Below, in pieces: positions 25,603 through 34,235 of a DNA stretch of 34,643 bases (the first letter of the stretch is position 1; every line of letters begins with the position of its first letter). The position numbers and the translations under genes are program-made. The notes below the pieces were generated by a model. That model searched no databases. It was not told the origin of the DNA and saw only the letters and a list, made by a program, of their open reading frames with translations. Source of the stretch: Tenacibaculum agarivorans (lineage in GTDB: Bacteria > Bacteroidota > Bacteroidia > Flavobacteriales > Flavobacteriaceae); assembly GCF_001936575.1 (NCBI RefSeq), contig NZ_MSMP01000044.1:1-34643 (forward strand). Direction: 5' to 3'.

Positions 25603-26688
25603 ATGAACTACTTGAACAAACTTAAGCCATTATGTATAGTTATTATATTAGCTTTTTATCATTTACATTCTTTTGGAACTAACCAAAATTATATTGTAAA
25701 TCAAACAACTACACACAATCAACTTCCCAAAAAATTAATAGGGACTTACGAAGGTACTTTAACAAAATTAACGGGCAGACGTGTCATAAATCCTGAAGGC
25801 ACTTGTACTCTAAGAAAAACTGGATCTAACTCTTACAGTTTATCTTTTAGCAATGGAGTTGGCACCATTAGAAATGTTAAATTCAATCAAGATGATGATG
25901 TTTTTACCGCTACTACAGTATTTAAAGGCAAAAAGCTAGGCATTTCCTTAGACTTGGACGGTAGCTTAAGTGTAGGTAATACTACAGCTTCTAGCTTTAT
26001 AGCTTTTGAAGGTGATTTAATTACCACCAACTATGGTAGTTTTGAAGATAACGATGATACTTCTTCAAATCAAAACATATTTACTAATGGAAGCTCTACA
26101 CAAATACAAAATGGGAATCAAAGTATTAATACCAGAGGAAATTCAACTCAAATTAAAAATGGAAATCAGAGTATTAACACTCAAAAAAATGATCATGTAA
26201 ATATTAGAACAGGAGGCTTGGGTATTGACGCTTCAAATGGAAATGTTAGCATTAGAACAGGAAATGGAAGTATCAATATTGAAAGTGGTACGGAGGAAGA
26301 ATATTCTGAACACACTTCCACAACAATTAATAACGGTAGAAGATACAGGGGAAATGCGTTTTATGAATGTGCTTCTAATGAAGTTTCTACATTACCTGAT
26401 CAGGTAATCGGTATCTACACTGGCGAATTAAAAGCACCCGGAGTATACACAAAAAAAGGAATTTGCAAAATTGTAAGAACAGGTTGCAAAGTGTATCGTT
26501 TAGACTTTAGTAATGGTGTTCCATCTATCTATGGGGTACAATTTGGAAAAATGAATAACTTTAAAGAATTTACCTCAGTTGTAATAGATGGAGAATATGC
26601 TTCCGATATTGAAATTGATATGAGATTTGATGATTTGACTATCGAAAAAGGATTCTGTCCTATTTCATTTGATGGAGAAAAACAATAA
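25603..26688 (+). CDS. exported protein of unknown function: two copies of a small domain around a beta-solenoid-like repeat
   Basis: 361 residues; signal peptide at about 1-26. I do not recognise the family. Three parts: domain copy 1 (about 44-137), a Ser/Asn/Gly-rich repeat region (about 164-228; 16-17-residue units with I-[KR]-[NT]-G-[NG]), and domain copy 2 (about 267-361). The copies share a core, ungapped over 23 residues (72-94 and 292-314), with [KR]TG-x3-Y-x3-FS-N-GV and a conserved final F. A third copy forms the lipoprotein at 29889-30299. A Cys pair in the second copy (C288, C295) may form a disulfide. The gene precedes a TPR histidine kinase/LytTR pair, so it may be a target or signal partner. 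That link is inference. Confidence 0.8.
   Translation: MNYLNKLKPLCIVIILAFYHLHSFGTNQNYIVNQTTTHNQLPKKLIGTYEGTLTKLTGRRVINPEGTCTLRKTGSNSYSLSFSNGVGTIRNVKFNQDDDVFTATTVFKGKKLGISLDLDGSLSVGNTTASSFIAFEGDLITTNYGSFEDNDDTSSNQNIFTNGSSTQIQNGNQSINTRGNSTQIKNGNQSINTQKNDHVNIRTGGLGIDASNGNVSIRTGNGSINIESGTEEEYSEHTSTTINNGRRYRGNAFYECASNEVSTLPDQVIGIYTGELKAPGVYTKKGICKIVRTGCKVYRLDFSNGVPSIYGVQFGKMNNFKEFTSVVIDGEYASDIEIDMRFDDLTIEKGFCPISFDGEKQ
26092..26286 (+). repeat. in-gene 48-51-bp tandem repeats
   Basis: Four imperfect units inside the 25603 gene. The first two encode STQIQNGNQSINTRGN and STQIKNGNQSINTQKN; the next two are more diverged and keep I-R-T-G. Periods between the key Ile residues are 16, 17 and 16 residues, the pattern of a beta-solenoid turn. 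Confidence 0.75.
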
Positions 26689-26715
26689 ATCAAAAAATCT
26701 AACTATAAATTCAAG

Positions 26716-26753
26716 AAAAGTAGACTATTTTAAACATAGTCTACTTTTTATTT
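26716..26753 (+). terminator. intrinsic terminator after 25603 gene
   Basis: Perfect 13-bp stem AAAAGTAGACTAT / ATAGTCTACTTTT with a 7-nt loop, followed by TTATTTT. It separates the gene from the downstream histidine kinase. Confidence 0.7.
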
Positions 26754-26825
26754 TAAATTTAGGTGTAACATTGTTTAGTTTTTTTGTAGATTTCACTCTA
26801 TATCATCAATTAAACATCTTTTATA

Positions 26826-29018
26826 ATGCCTATAAAAAAAGCTTTTGCAGTTATTTTTTTTCTGTTATATGTATGTATTCATTCACAAAAAAAGGACTAT
26901 TGTAATGAATGGAAAAAAATCATAGATACTACACAGAATTATAAACTAATTAATAAAATTAGTTGGAAATTAGCATCAAAAGTTGATGATATTTGTCGTG
27001 CTAAAATATTTATAAATCAAGGTTATCTTTATATAAACCTCAGAAACGCTGACTCTTCAGCACATTATCTTGATAAAGCTATTTTACTTGCTATAAAAAA
27101 CAAAAAACAAGAACTCTTAGCTGAAGCTTACAGCAAAAGAGCATATGCACATGCTCTAAAAAATGAAGAAAAAAAGGCTGAGGAAGTTTTAAAAAGAACA
27201 AAAAAAATTTTAGCAAACTATCCTAAAAGCGAGCATTGGGTTTTATATTATCAAACTTATGCCTATTTAGCAGACATCAAATCAGATTACAAAACCGCTT
27301 TAAAATATACTGATTCTTCTGTTGTTTTTTCAGAAATGAATAACATCATTAATGAACTTCCTTCATGTTATGGGAATCAAGGAACATATGCTATACGGTT
27401 ATCTAACTATGAAAAAGCGGTGGACAGTTATATAAAAGCAATTACAATACTTGAACGTGAAAACTCTTCAGAAATAGATGTTTATTATAATGTATTAGCT
27501 ACAGCATATAAAAGATTAGATCAATTTGATTTAGCAATAAAGTATTATAACAAATCATTAATTGCTAACACTAAAAGTAAAAATGATTTTGTAAAAATGC
27601 TGACTTACTCTAGAATGTCAGACGCTCAAAAAAAATCAAATTTATACCAACAAGCTATAACATCTATAGACTCAAGTATTCATATTGCAAAAAAACTGAA
27701 TAACGATAATTTTATAGCAGACGGATATCATTCTAAAGGAACTATTTATTTAGATATGATAAAAGATTACAAAAAAGCAGAAGTTTTCTTAACAAAAGCT
27801 TACAATACCAAAATTAAAACTAATTCCACAAAGAAAATGTCAGATATGAATGAATTTAGTATTGTTGATGGAATGGTTAGAATTAGCTTACACAATAAAA
27901 ATATCACTGAAGCAAAAAAATACATTAATGAATTAGAACAACAACTTAAAAAAACTAATACTGCTAATTTTAGAGAAACATTATATAAACGTAAAAGTTC
28001 ATATTTTGAATTGATTAAAAATTATTCAAAAGCAAATACATATTTAAAGCTTTTCCACAAAATAAAAGATTCGACAGAAAATAAAACTACTAAAACTAAG
28101 GTAGCAGAACTAGAAAAAAAGTATGATACACAAAAAAAAGAATTAGAAATAGCTAACCTCAATGAAGAAAATGCTTTAAAAGAAAAACAAATTGTGCAAT
28201 CAAAATTAAATCAGAGAGTTCTTATTTTTTCACTAGTAAGCATTGGTTTATTTTTAATTTTTGGATTTTTCACGTATTCAAAAATTAAAAAACAAGGAAT
28301 TCAACTAGTAGAAAACAATGCTGAACTATCTGAATTAAATGCGGTTAAAAATCGTTTATTCTCCATTCTCTCTCACGATTTAAGAGGAATGCTCATCCCT
28401 TTTCAACGTGCTGGTAAAGTAATAAAACATTATGCCGATAAAGGCGATAAAGACAAAACTATTGCCCTTTCTCAAGAACTAGAAAATAATTCTCAAAAAT
28501 TATCAAATACTTTAGACAATATCTTGAATTGGTCTTTACAACAAATGAATAGTTATAATTATAAAGAAGAACTGATTTCAATAGAAAAAGAGTTATCTGA
28601 AATAATAGGAAATTATAGCTATCATGCCAAATTAAAGAATACAGAACTCGTATTAGACTTAGAAAAAGATGAAAATATACTATTTGACAAAGGTGCCTTC
28701 CATGTTATTTTTCGAAATTTAATTAGTAATGCTTTAAAATTTACTGAAAATGGAATCGTTAAAATAGTGAGTTCTAAAAGTATCAATTCTTTCAATTTTT
28801 CTATTATTGATACTGGCATAGGTATGACCAAACAACAATTAGAACATTTATTTACATTTAGAAACAACAGTACGATTAATGGAACTCAAGGTGAAAATGG
28901 TATGGGAATTGGATTAAAAATAGTGCAAAAATTTGTAGAACTACATGAAGGAAAAATTAATGCATCTTCAGAAAATAGTATAGGCACAAAATTTGATTTA
29001 AGTTTCCCTATAAAATAA
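26826..29018 (+). CDS. TPR-containing sensor histidine kinase
   Basis: 730 residues. Signal peptide at about 1-20, TPR-like repeats at about 35-415 (e.g. YEKAVDSYIKA, YYNVLATAYKRLDQFDLAIKYY), coiled coil, one membrane helix (about 465-485) and a cytoplasmic kinase core. The core has an H-box with phosphorylatable H517 (SILSHDLRG), an N-box (NLISNALKFTENG), DTGIGM and the G-box NGMGIGLKIV. It is likely to autophosphorylate and pass the phosphate to the LytTR regulator 34 bp downstream. The TPRs probably sense a protein or peptide in the periplasm. The layout parallels the TPR-HTH proteins at 270-3727, but with a kinase output. The signal is unknown. Confidence 0.92.
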   Translation: MPIKKAFAVIFFLLYVCIHSQKKDYCNEWKKIIDTTQNYKLINKISWKLASKVDDICRAKIFINQGYLYINLRNADSSAHYLDKAILLAIKNKKQELLAEAYSKRAYAHALKNEEKKAEEVLKRTKKILANYPKSEHWVLYYQTYAYLADIKSDYKTALKYTDSSVVFSEMNNIINELPSCYGNQGTYAIRLSNYEKAVDSYIKAITILERENSSEIDVYYNVLATAYKRLDQFDLAIKYYNKSLIANTKSKNDFVKMLTYSRMSDAQKKSNLYQQAITSIDSSIHIAKKLNNDNFIADGYHSKGTIYLDMIKDYKKAEVFLTKAYNTKIKTNSTKKMSDMNEFSIVDGMVRISLHNKNITEAKKYINELEQQLKKTNTANFRETLYKRKSSYFELIKNYSKANTYLKLFHKIKDSTENKTTKTKVAELEKKYDTQKKELEIANLNEENALKEKQIVQSKLNQRVLIFSLVSIGLFLIFGFFTYSKIKKQGIQLVENNAELSELNAVKNRLFSILSHDLRGMLIPFQRAGKVIKHYADKGDKDKTIALSQELENNSQKLSNTLDNILNWSLQQMNSYNYKEELISIEKELSEIIGNYSYHAKLKNTELVLDLEKDENILFDKGAFHVIFRNLISNALKFTENGIVKIVSSKSINSFNFSIIDTGIGMTKQQLEHLFTFRNNSTINGTQGENGMGIGLKIVQKFVELHEGKINASSENSIGTKFDLSFPIK

Positions 29019-29052
29019 ACCTTAAATTTATAAACCGTCTAAGCAACTACTT

Positions 29053-29769
29053 ATGAAAGTATATATTATAGAAGATGAAATATTCCAGCTTGAAGATATC
29101 AAAATTTCTTTAGAGAATTTAAACCATATTTGTATTGGCAGTAATGACACTCCAATTGACGCCTTAGATGAAATTGGGAAACTCAATCCTGATATCGTTT
29201 TAATAGACATCCATCTTCAAAAAAGAGAAGCTGGTATTCAGCTTGCTGGTAAAATAAAAGAATTTTATAACATTCCTATTATATTTATAACTTCTGAGCA
29301 AGACGATACTATCATTGAAAAAGCTTCTACATTAGCTCCAATTGCCTACTTAACTAAACCCATTAAAGAAAGTGACTTAAAAGCATCTTTAATCTTAGCA
29401 GAAAAATTAATAAACTCCAATACTACAACCATAGAAACCATAAAAGAGTTCTTTGCAAGAAGCGGCAATAAACTCCATAAAATAAGCCTAGATACAATTT
29501 TATACGCCCATACAGACTCAAAAAATTATTGTACCATCGTAACTTTAGACGAGAAAAAGTTCTCTGTTAGAAATTCTATCACGGGTCTTTTAAAAACATT
29601 GAATAGTAATCAGTTTATTCAAACTCACCGATCATTTTTGATTAATTGGAATTTTATAACATCTTTTTCTGAAAGTGATCAAAGTATCGATCTAAAATAT
29701 CATAATCTAAGCATACCTGTTGGTAGAACTTATAAATCAGAAATTTTAAAGCGTTTACAAATAATCTAG
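29053..29769 (+). CDS. LytTR family response regulator
   Basis: 238 residues. A receiver domain (1-120) with acidic pair E7/D8, phosphoacceptor D52 (DIVLIDIHL) and the conserved Lys in LTKPIKE, then a LytTR DNA-binding domain (about 140-238; ILYAHTDSKNYC, FIQTHRSFLINW, IPVGRTYKSEIL). It is the likely partner of the histidine kinase 34 bp upstream. LytTR regulators usually bind paired direct repeats upstream of targets. The adjacent lipoprotein gene (29889-30299) and the 25603 gene are natural candidates, but I could not confirm a binding site. Confidence 0.93.
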   Translation: MKVYIIEDEIFQLEDIKISLENLNHICIGSNDTPIDALDEIGKLNPDIVLIDIHLQKREAGIQLAGKIKEFYNIPIIFITSEQDDTIIEKASTLAPIAYLTKPIKESDLKASLILAEKLINSNTTTIETIKEFFARSGNKLHKISLDTILYAHTDSKNYCTIVTLDEKKFSVRNSITGLLKTLNSNQFIQTHRSFLINWNFITSFSESDQSIDLKYHNLSIPVGRTYKSEILKRLQII

Positions 29770-29888
29770 GGAAGTTTTCCTCAAAAAAAATCATTTTAGA
29801 CACTTAAAAAAGCGGTTAATCCACAACAATATCAAAACAAATTTCATCTACAGTACTTTCATCATCAAACCATAAAAATTTAATAATT

Positions 29889-30299
29889 ATGAAATCTGTA
29901 AAAAGCATGAAATTAATTTCTAAAGTTGTATTTTTTTTAACCCTCGTTATTTTAGTCTCTTGTAGTGATGACAATGTTCCTGAAGGAGCAAGATTTGTGA
30001 ATGTACCTGACAATTTAATTACTAGTTATGACGGTGTACTTCAATATACTATTAATAGTGTTCCGCAAGTAACAGAATCAAACGCAACTGCTACACTATC
30101 TAAAACAGGAGACAAAACATACAAAGTTACATTTAGTGACGGAGTTCCTGAAATCAAGGGACTTCAATTCATTGAGAACAACGGCACTTTTGCTTCTGCT
30201 GCTGGTAATGGAAGTACTGAAGGCGTTTCTCTGAGAACAAATAATTTAAGCGTTGGAGTTACAAACAACGATAAACAATGGCAATTCTCATCAAACTAA
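29889..30299 (+). CDS. small lipoprotein with the same domain as the 25603 protein
   Basis: 136 residues. Lipoprotein signal with lipidated C25 (LVSCSDDN); the acidic residues after Cys resemble the surface-export signal of Bacteroidota. From about residue 42 to the end it carries one copy of the domain duplicated in the 25603 protein: an ITSYDGVL segment and the core at 72-94 with KTG-x3-Y-x3-FS-D-GVP. The domain spans nearly the whole mature protein. An alternative ATG at 29907 (M7) would also give a good signal peptide. It is 119 bp downstream of the LytTR gene, so possibly separately transcribed. Function unknown. Confidence 0.8.
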   Translation: MKSVKSMKLISKVVFFLTLVILVSCSDDNVPEGARFVNVPDNLITSYDGVLQYTINSVPQVTESNATATLSKTGDKTYKVTFSDGVPEIKGLQFIENNGTFASAAGNGSTEGVSLRTNNLSVGVTNNDKQWQFSSN

Positions 30300-30317
30300 G
30301 CTAATAATTTTAAATTA

Positions 30318-30386
30318 AGGTTGTTTAAAAGTAATTGATGTCATTATCAGAAACATTATAATGACTATACTTTAGACAACCTCTTT
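30318..30386. terminator. large two-tier hairpin between convergent genes
   Basis: Outer arms AGGTTGTTTAAAAGTA (30318-30333) and TACTTTAGACAACCT (30368-30382) pair with one G-U and one bulge. Inside them GTCATTAT (30340-30347) pairs perfectly with ATAATGAC (30358-30365). CTTTTTC follows on the plus strand. It lies between the stops of the lipoprotein gene (30299) and rsmG (30388), so it is probably a terminator, though longer than usual. Confidence 0.55.
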
Positions 30387-30387
30387 T

Positions 30388-31017
30388 TCACCCTTTATAC
30401 TTTACAGGAAGATGTACTACTTTTTTGGTCTCAAAAAAATCTTCTTCAAAATAATCAGGCAAATCGTAAATCATAGCTTTTGGAAATTTAGCTAACTCTT
30501 CTGTTAAATCACCACCTTTAAGATACAAAATCCCATTTTTAAGTTCATGGTTTTGCTTCTTTTGAACTTTATCTTTAATCCATCTATGAAAAGTTTCCAT
30601 TTGCGCCACTGCTCTACTTACTATAAAATCATAAGTTTCATTTACCTCTTCTACCCTTCCATGTGTAGTTTTCACATTCTCTAATCCTAACCCCTCTACA
30701 ACTTCATTCACTACTTTTATCTTTTTTCCAATAGAATCTACTAAGTGAAATTTTGTTTCTGGAAATAGTATTGCTAAAGGAATACCTGGAAAACCACCCC
30801 CGGTTCCAACATCCATAACTGAAGTTCCAGGATTAAACTCCATTACTTTCGCTATACCTAAAGAATGTAATACATGTCGTAAATATAACTCATCAATATC
30901 TTTTCTTGAAACCACATTAATTTTAAGATTCCAATCTTCATACAAATCTTGTAAAAGACTAAATTGTTCTATCTGATTTTCTGTTATATTAGGAAAATAT
31001 TTTAAGATGATATCCAT
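30388..31017 (-). CDS. rsmG: 16S rRNA (guanine-527-N7)-methyltransferase
   Basis: 209 residues from ATG 31017 (MDIILKYFPNIT); the frame is open to 31050 but the extra 11 residues lack family similarity. RsmG methylates N7 of G527 in 16S rRNA using S-adenosylmethionine. Signatures are clear: INVVSRKDIDELYLRHVLHS, the SAM-binding MDVGTGGGFPGIPLAI, a DSIGKK loop and VSRAVAQ. Length is normal. It is divergent from the desaturase gene and convergent with the lipoprotein gene. A TATTTTTG box (31036-31043) lies just upstream. Confidence 0.95.
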   Translation of the reverse strand: MDIILKYFPNITENQIEQFSLLQDLYEDWNLKINVVSRKDIDELYLRHVLHSLGIAKVMEFNPGTSVMDVGTGGGFPGIPLAILFPETKFHLVDSIGKKIKVVNEVVEGLGLENVKTTHGRVEEVNETYDFIVSRAVAQMETFHRWIKDKVQKKQNHELKNGILYLKGGDLTEELAKFPKAMIYDLPDYFEEDFFETKKVVHLPVKYKG

Positions 31018-31035
31018 ACGGTAAATTTTGCCTGA

Positions 31036-31043
31036 CAAAAATA
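31036..31043 (-). promoter_or_regulatory. candidate -7 box of rsmG
   Basis: TATTTTTG on the minus strand matches TAnnTTTG, 19 bp upstream of the rsmG ATG at 31017. No TTTG is found at the usual -33 distance. Confidence 0.3.
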
Positions 31044-31157
31044 AGAACAATTATGAGAAGTTAAGATTTCTACAAATCAATAATTATCGTTAAAAACTTC
31101 CGTTATCAGATTATATATGAACTAAAAACACTTATTTTTACCCCTTTAAAAAGTACA

Positions 31158-32249
31158 ATGAATTCGATTAAATTTTCAAGAATAGATAAAGCCAAGTTCT
31201 TCAGAACTTTAAATAAAAGAGTAAACGATTACTTTAAAGAAAATAATATTAAGCGAACAGGTAACTGGAAACTATATACAAAAGCTATCATTATGTTTAC
31301 GCTTTTTTTAGCTCCTTTTGCTATAATCCTTACCGTAGATATGCCACAATGGCTACAATTTTTATTAACTATAGTTATCGGTATTGGAATGGCTGGTGTT
31401 GGTATGAATGTTATGCATGATAGTAATCACGAATCTTTTTCTAGTAAAGAATGGGTAAACAAACTTATGGGAAGTAGCATGTATGTTTTAGCTGGAAATG
31501 TTTACAATTGGAAAGTTCAGCACAATGTACTACACCACACTTACACTAATATTCAAGATCATGACGAAGATATAGATGCTGGAAGAATTATTAGATTCTC
31601 TCAACATACCCAATGGAGACCATTTCATAGATATCAAAAGTATTATTCTCCATTTTTATATGGATTGTTAACCATTAACTGGGCCATAACAACCGATTTT
31701 AAACAGATGCATCGTTACCTAAAAAGAAAACTTTCTTATGGTAAATTCCCAAATCCAAAAGTAGAATGGACTAAGCTTATTATTACTAAAATTGCCTACT
31801 ATGCTATGTGGCTAGTGCTACCTATTTTGGTTTTAGATATTGCATGGTGGAAAGTACTTATTGGTTTCTTTGCTATGCACTATACAGCAGGAATCATTTT
31901 AAGTTTTGTTTTTCAACTAGCACATATTGTTCCTAAAACGGAAATGCCTTTACCAGATGAGAGTGGTACAATGAAAAACACATGGGCTATTCATCAATTA
32001 TACACTACTTCTAATTTTGCTCCAAAAAATTGGTTTATCAACTTCTTTACAGGTGGGTTAAATCATCAAGTAGAGCACCATATTTTCCCTCATATTTCAC
32101 ATATTCATTATAAAAAGATAGCAAAAATAGTAAAGGAAACTGCTAAAGAGTTTAACTTACCATATCACGAATACAAAACAACTAGAAGAGCAATCATTGA
32201 ACATTTCAAGCATATTGCCGAATTAGGAAAAAAACCACAACTAGCATAA
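31158..32249 (+). CDS. membrane fatty-acid desaturase
   Basis: 363 residues. Integral-membrane di-iron desaturase with the three histidine boxes: HDSNH (87-91), HNVLHH (122-127) and HQVEHH (303-308). Four hydrophobic helices lie between them. The HQVEHH form resembles front-end/acyl-CoA type desaturases, here without a fused cytochrome b5 domain. It would introduce a cis double bond into acyl chains of membrane lipids; regiospecificity cannot be read from sequence. It is followed at 11 bp by an aspartate aminotransferase gene, so probably co-transcribed, without an obvious metabolic link. Confidence 0.9.
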   Translation: MNSIKFSRIDKAKFFRTLNKRVNDYFKENNIKRTGNWKLYTKAIIMFTLFLAPFAIILTVDMPQWLQFLLTIVIGIGMAGVGMNVMHDSNHESFSSKEWVNKLMGSSMYVLAGNVYNWKVQHNVLHHTYTNIQDHDEDIDAGRIIRFSQHTQWRPFHRYQKYYSPFLYGLLTINWAITTDFKQMHRYLKRKLSYGKFPNPKVEWTKLIITKIAYYAMWLVLPILVLDIAWWKVLIGFFAMHYTAGIILSFVFQLAHIVPKTEMPLPDESGTMKNTWAIHQLYTTSNFAPKNWFINFFTGGLNHQVEHHIFPHISHIHYKKIAKIVKETAKEFNLPYHEYKTTRRAIIEHFKHIAELGKKPQLA

Positions 32250-32260
32250 TTAACCATACG

Positions 32261-33448
32261 ATGTCAGAAGCATTATCTAACAGAATTAACAGTTTACCTG
32301 TATCACAAACTTTAGCTATGGCTGCTAAAGCAAGAGAACTGAAAGGCCAAGGAAAAGATATTATTAGCTTAAGCTTAGGAGAACCAGATTTCAATACTCC
32401 AGATTTTATTAAAGAATCTGCTATTGAAGCAATCAATCAGGATTATAACTCTTATACTCCAGTTGATGGATACGCAGATTTAAAAGAAGCTATCTGTACT
32501 AAGTTTAAAAGAGATAATAATTTAGATTACACACCTAATCAAATCGTTGTTTCTACAGGAGCAAAACAGTCTATTGCTAATGTAATGCAAGTGTTATTAA
32601 ACCCTGGTGATGAAGTGTTATTACCATGTCCTTACTGGGTAAGTTATTCTGCAATTGCTACATTATGCGAAGCGGTTTCTGTAGAAATTCCTTCTACTAT
32701 AGAAACGAATTTTAAAATTACACCTGAGCAATTAGAAGCTGCTATTACTCCTAAAACAAAATTAATATTATTCAATTCTCCGAATAATCCTAGTGGAACT
32801 ATTTATACAGAAGAAGAATATAGAGCATTAGCTGTTGTTTTAGAAAAGCACCCTCAGATTTTTGTAATGTCTGATGAAATTTATGAGCACATCAACTATG
32901 GTACAAAACCATTTAGTTTTGCTGCAATTGAAAGTATGTATGATAGAACAATTACAGTAAACGGTTTGGCAAAAGCTTTTGCTATGACAGGATGGAGAAT
33001 TGGTTTTATTGGTGCTCCACAATGGATTGCTAAAGCATGTACTAAAATGCAAGGACAAATCACTTCTGGAACTAACTGTATAGCGCAACGTGCGGCAATT
33101 ACTGCCGTTTTAGCTTCTCCAGACAAAGTACAATATATGGTAGATGAGTTTAAATCTCGTAGAGACATTGTACTTGGATTATTAGAGAAAATTGAAGGTA
33201 TTCAATTGAATGTTCCTGATGGAGCTTTTTATATTTTCCCAGATATTTCTGCATTCTTTGGAAAAACAATTAAAGGTAAAGAAATTAACAATGCTTCCGA
33301 TTTTTCTATGTTATTATTAGAAGAGGCAAATGTTGCAACAGTAACAGGAGATGCTTTTGGTGCGCCAAATTGCATCCGTATGTCTTATGCAGCATCTGAA
33401 TTACAGTTACGCGAAGCTGTAAAAAGAATTAAAGAAGTATTGAGCTAA
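32261..33448 (+). CDS. aspC: aspartate aminotransferase, class I (fold type I, PLP)
   Basis: 395 residues. The protein has the family's ISLSLGEPDFNTPDF start, the NSPNNPSGTIYT segment, and a PLP Lys K238 (NGLAKAFAMTGWRIGF). It also shows MSYAAS near the C-terminus, whose R in the preceding CIRMSYA is the expected substrate carboxylate binder. It interconverts aspartate and 2-oxoglutarate with oxaloacetate and glutamate, in the cytoplasm. The closest type is the bacterial 1-beta/1-gamma AspAT; a broader amino acid range is possible. It sits 11 bp after the desaturase and is followed by a strong terminator. Confidence 0.92.
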   Translation: MSEALSNRINSLPVSQTLAMAAKARELKGQGKDIISLSLGEPDFNTPDFIKESAIEAINQDYNSYTPVDGYADLKEAICTKFKRDNNLDYTPNQIVVSTGAKQSIANVMQVLLNPGDEVLLPCPYWVSYSAIATLCEAVSVEIPSTIETNFKITPEQLEAAITPKTKLILFNSPNNPSGTIYTEEEYRALAVVLEKHPQIFVMSDEIYEHINYGTKPFSFAAIESMYDRTITVNGLAKAFAMTGWRIGFIGAPQWIAKACTKMQGQITSGTNCIAQRAAITAVLASPDKVQYMVDEFKSRRDIVLGLLEKIEGIQLNVPDGAFYIFPDISAFFGKTIKGKEINNASDFSMLLLEEANVATVTGDAFGAPNCIRMSYAASELQLREAVKRIKEVLS

Positions 33449-33470
33449 CAAATACTATTTTAAAATAAAA

Positions 33471-33510
33471 AAAACAGAAGCCTGATTCATTCCAATCAGG
33501 TTTCTGTTTT
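33471..33510 (+). terminator. intrinsic terminator after aspC
   Basis: 17-bp stem AAAACAGAAGCCTGATT / AATCAGGTTTCTGTTTT (one G-U pair) with a 6-nt loop CATTCC and T-tract, 22 bp after the aspC stop. Confidence 0.8.
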
Positions 33511-33533
33511 ATATAAAGAAAACTAGAAAAAGA

Positions 33534-34235
33534 ATGAATAAGTTGGTTTGTAAATTGAAAAATGTAGATGATTTAAATATGCAAAGTCTACAAAAAAGAA
33601 TTGATAATGGTTATCGTTTTGTTGTCTATCAATACAGTATATCTTTAATAGCAGGCAATATTTTTACTGTATCTCCAGCATATCTACTAAAAAAAGAAGA
33701 CACTAAAAAACACACCTTAAAGTATAACTTATTATCATCGATATTAGGTTGGTGGTCTCTAAACGGGGTAACCAATACATTAAAAAGCTTAAAAACAAAT
33801 TCAAGAGGAGGAATTGACGTTACTGAAGATATTATACTTAATCTCAATCGTGATTCTTTACTTTCAAAAAAAGTAAAAATAAAAGAGCTACATACAATTT
33901 TTAGAAAACCTGATAAATCTACCATTAAAGATTTTGTTAAATCGATAGATAAAACTAAGAGTATTAATATCGATCAAAATATATATCTAGGTAGATACCT
34001 AAACACTGAAAGCTTTAGTTATTTTATTGCATTCGATACTATTTCTGAGACGAATAAAAAAGAATTGATGACAAGTTTAAGAAAAGTTTTTTACAAGCAT
34101 GTTCATATAGAAATCTTAAAAATAAATCCAAAAGACGAAATAACACAGAAACTTACTCAACAAGGATTTAAACTACATACAACAAAGCAGAAATCAGAAT
34201 TTATAAAAGTCATTGCTGTATTAGAACAATTATGA
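33534..34235 (+). CDS. protein of unknown function with GWW...GG-DVT motif
   Basis: 233 residues. Residues about 26-100 hold a segment that I recall from many uncharacterised bacterial proteins: FVVYQYSISLI ... LLSSILGWWSLNG ... NSRGGIDVTED. It is hydrophobic around ILGWW and may be membrane-associated. The remaining 130 residues are polar, with Lys-rich stretches and no motif I can name. It begins 24 bp after the aspC terminator, and no TAnnTTTG promoter was identified. Its last 79 bp overlap the opposing beta-helix frame (34157-34642). Confidence 0.65.
   Translation: MNKLVCKLKNVDDLNMQSLQKRIDNGYRFVVYQYSISLIAGNIFTVSPAYLLKKEDTKKHTLKYNLLSSILGWWSLNGVTNTLKSLKTNSRGGIDVTEDIILNLNRDSLLSKKVKIKELHTIFRKPDKSTIKDFVKSIDKTKSINIDQNIYLGRYLNTESFSYFIAFDTISETNKKELMTSLRKVFYKHVHIEILKINPKDEITQKLTQQGFKLHTTKQKSEFIKVIAVLEQL

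Noticed and set aside
26041..26290. Tandem repeats as a possible CRISPR array
   Set aside because: Units are directly adjacent without unique spacers, stay in frame and encode a regular 16-residue pattern.
26669..26905. ORF overlapping the end of the 25603 gene and the start of the histidine kinase
   Set aside because: It crosses a strong terminator (26716-26753) and the kinase signal-peptide codons; Phe/Tyr-rich and unlike any family I know.
29762..29784. Small hairpin GGAA-GTT-TTCC followed by A residues after the LytTR gene as a terminator
   Set aside because: The stem is only four base pairs and the following tract is A rather than T on the plus strand.
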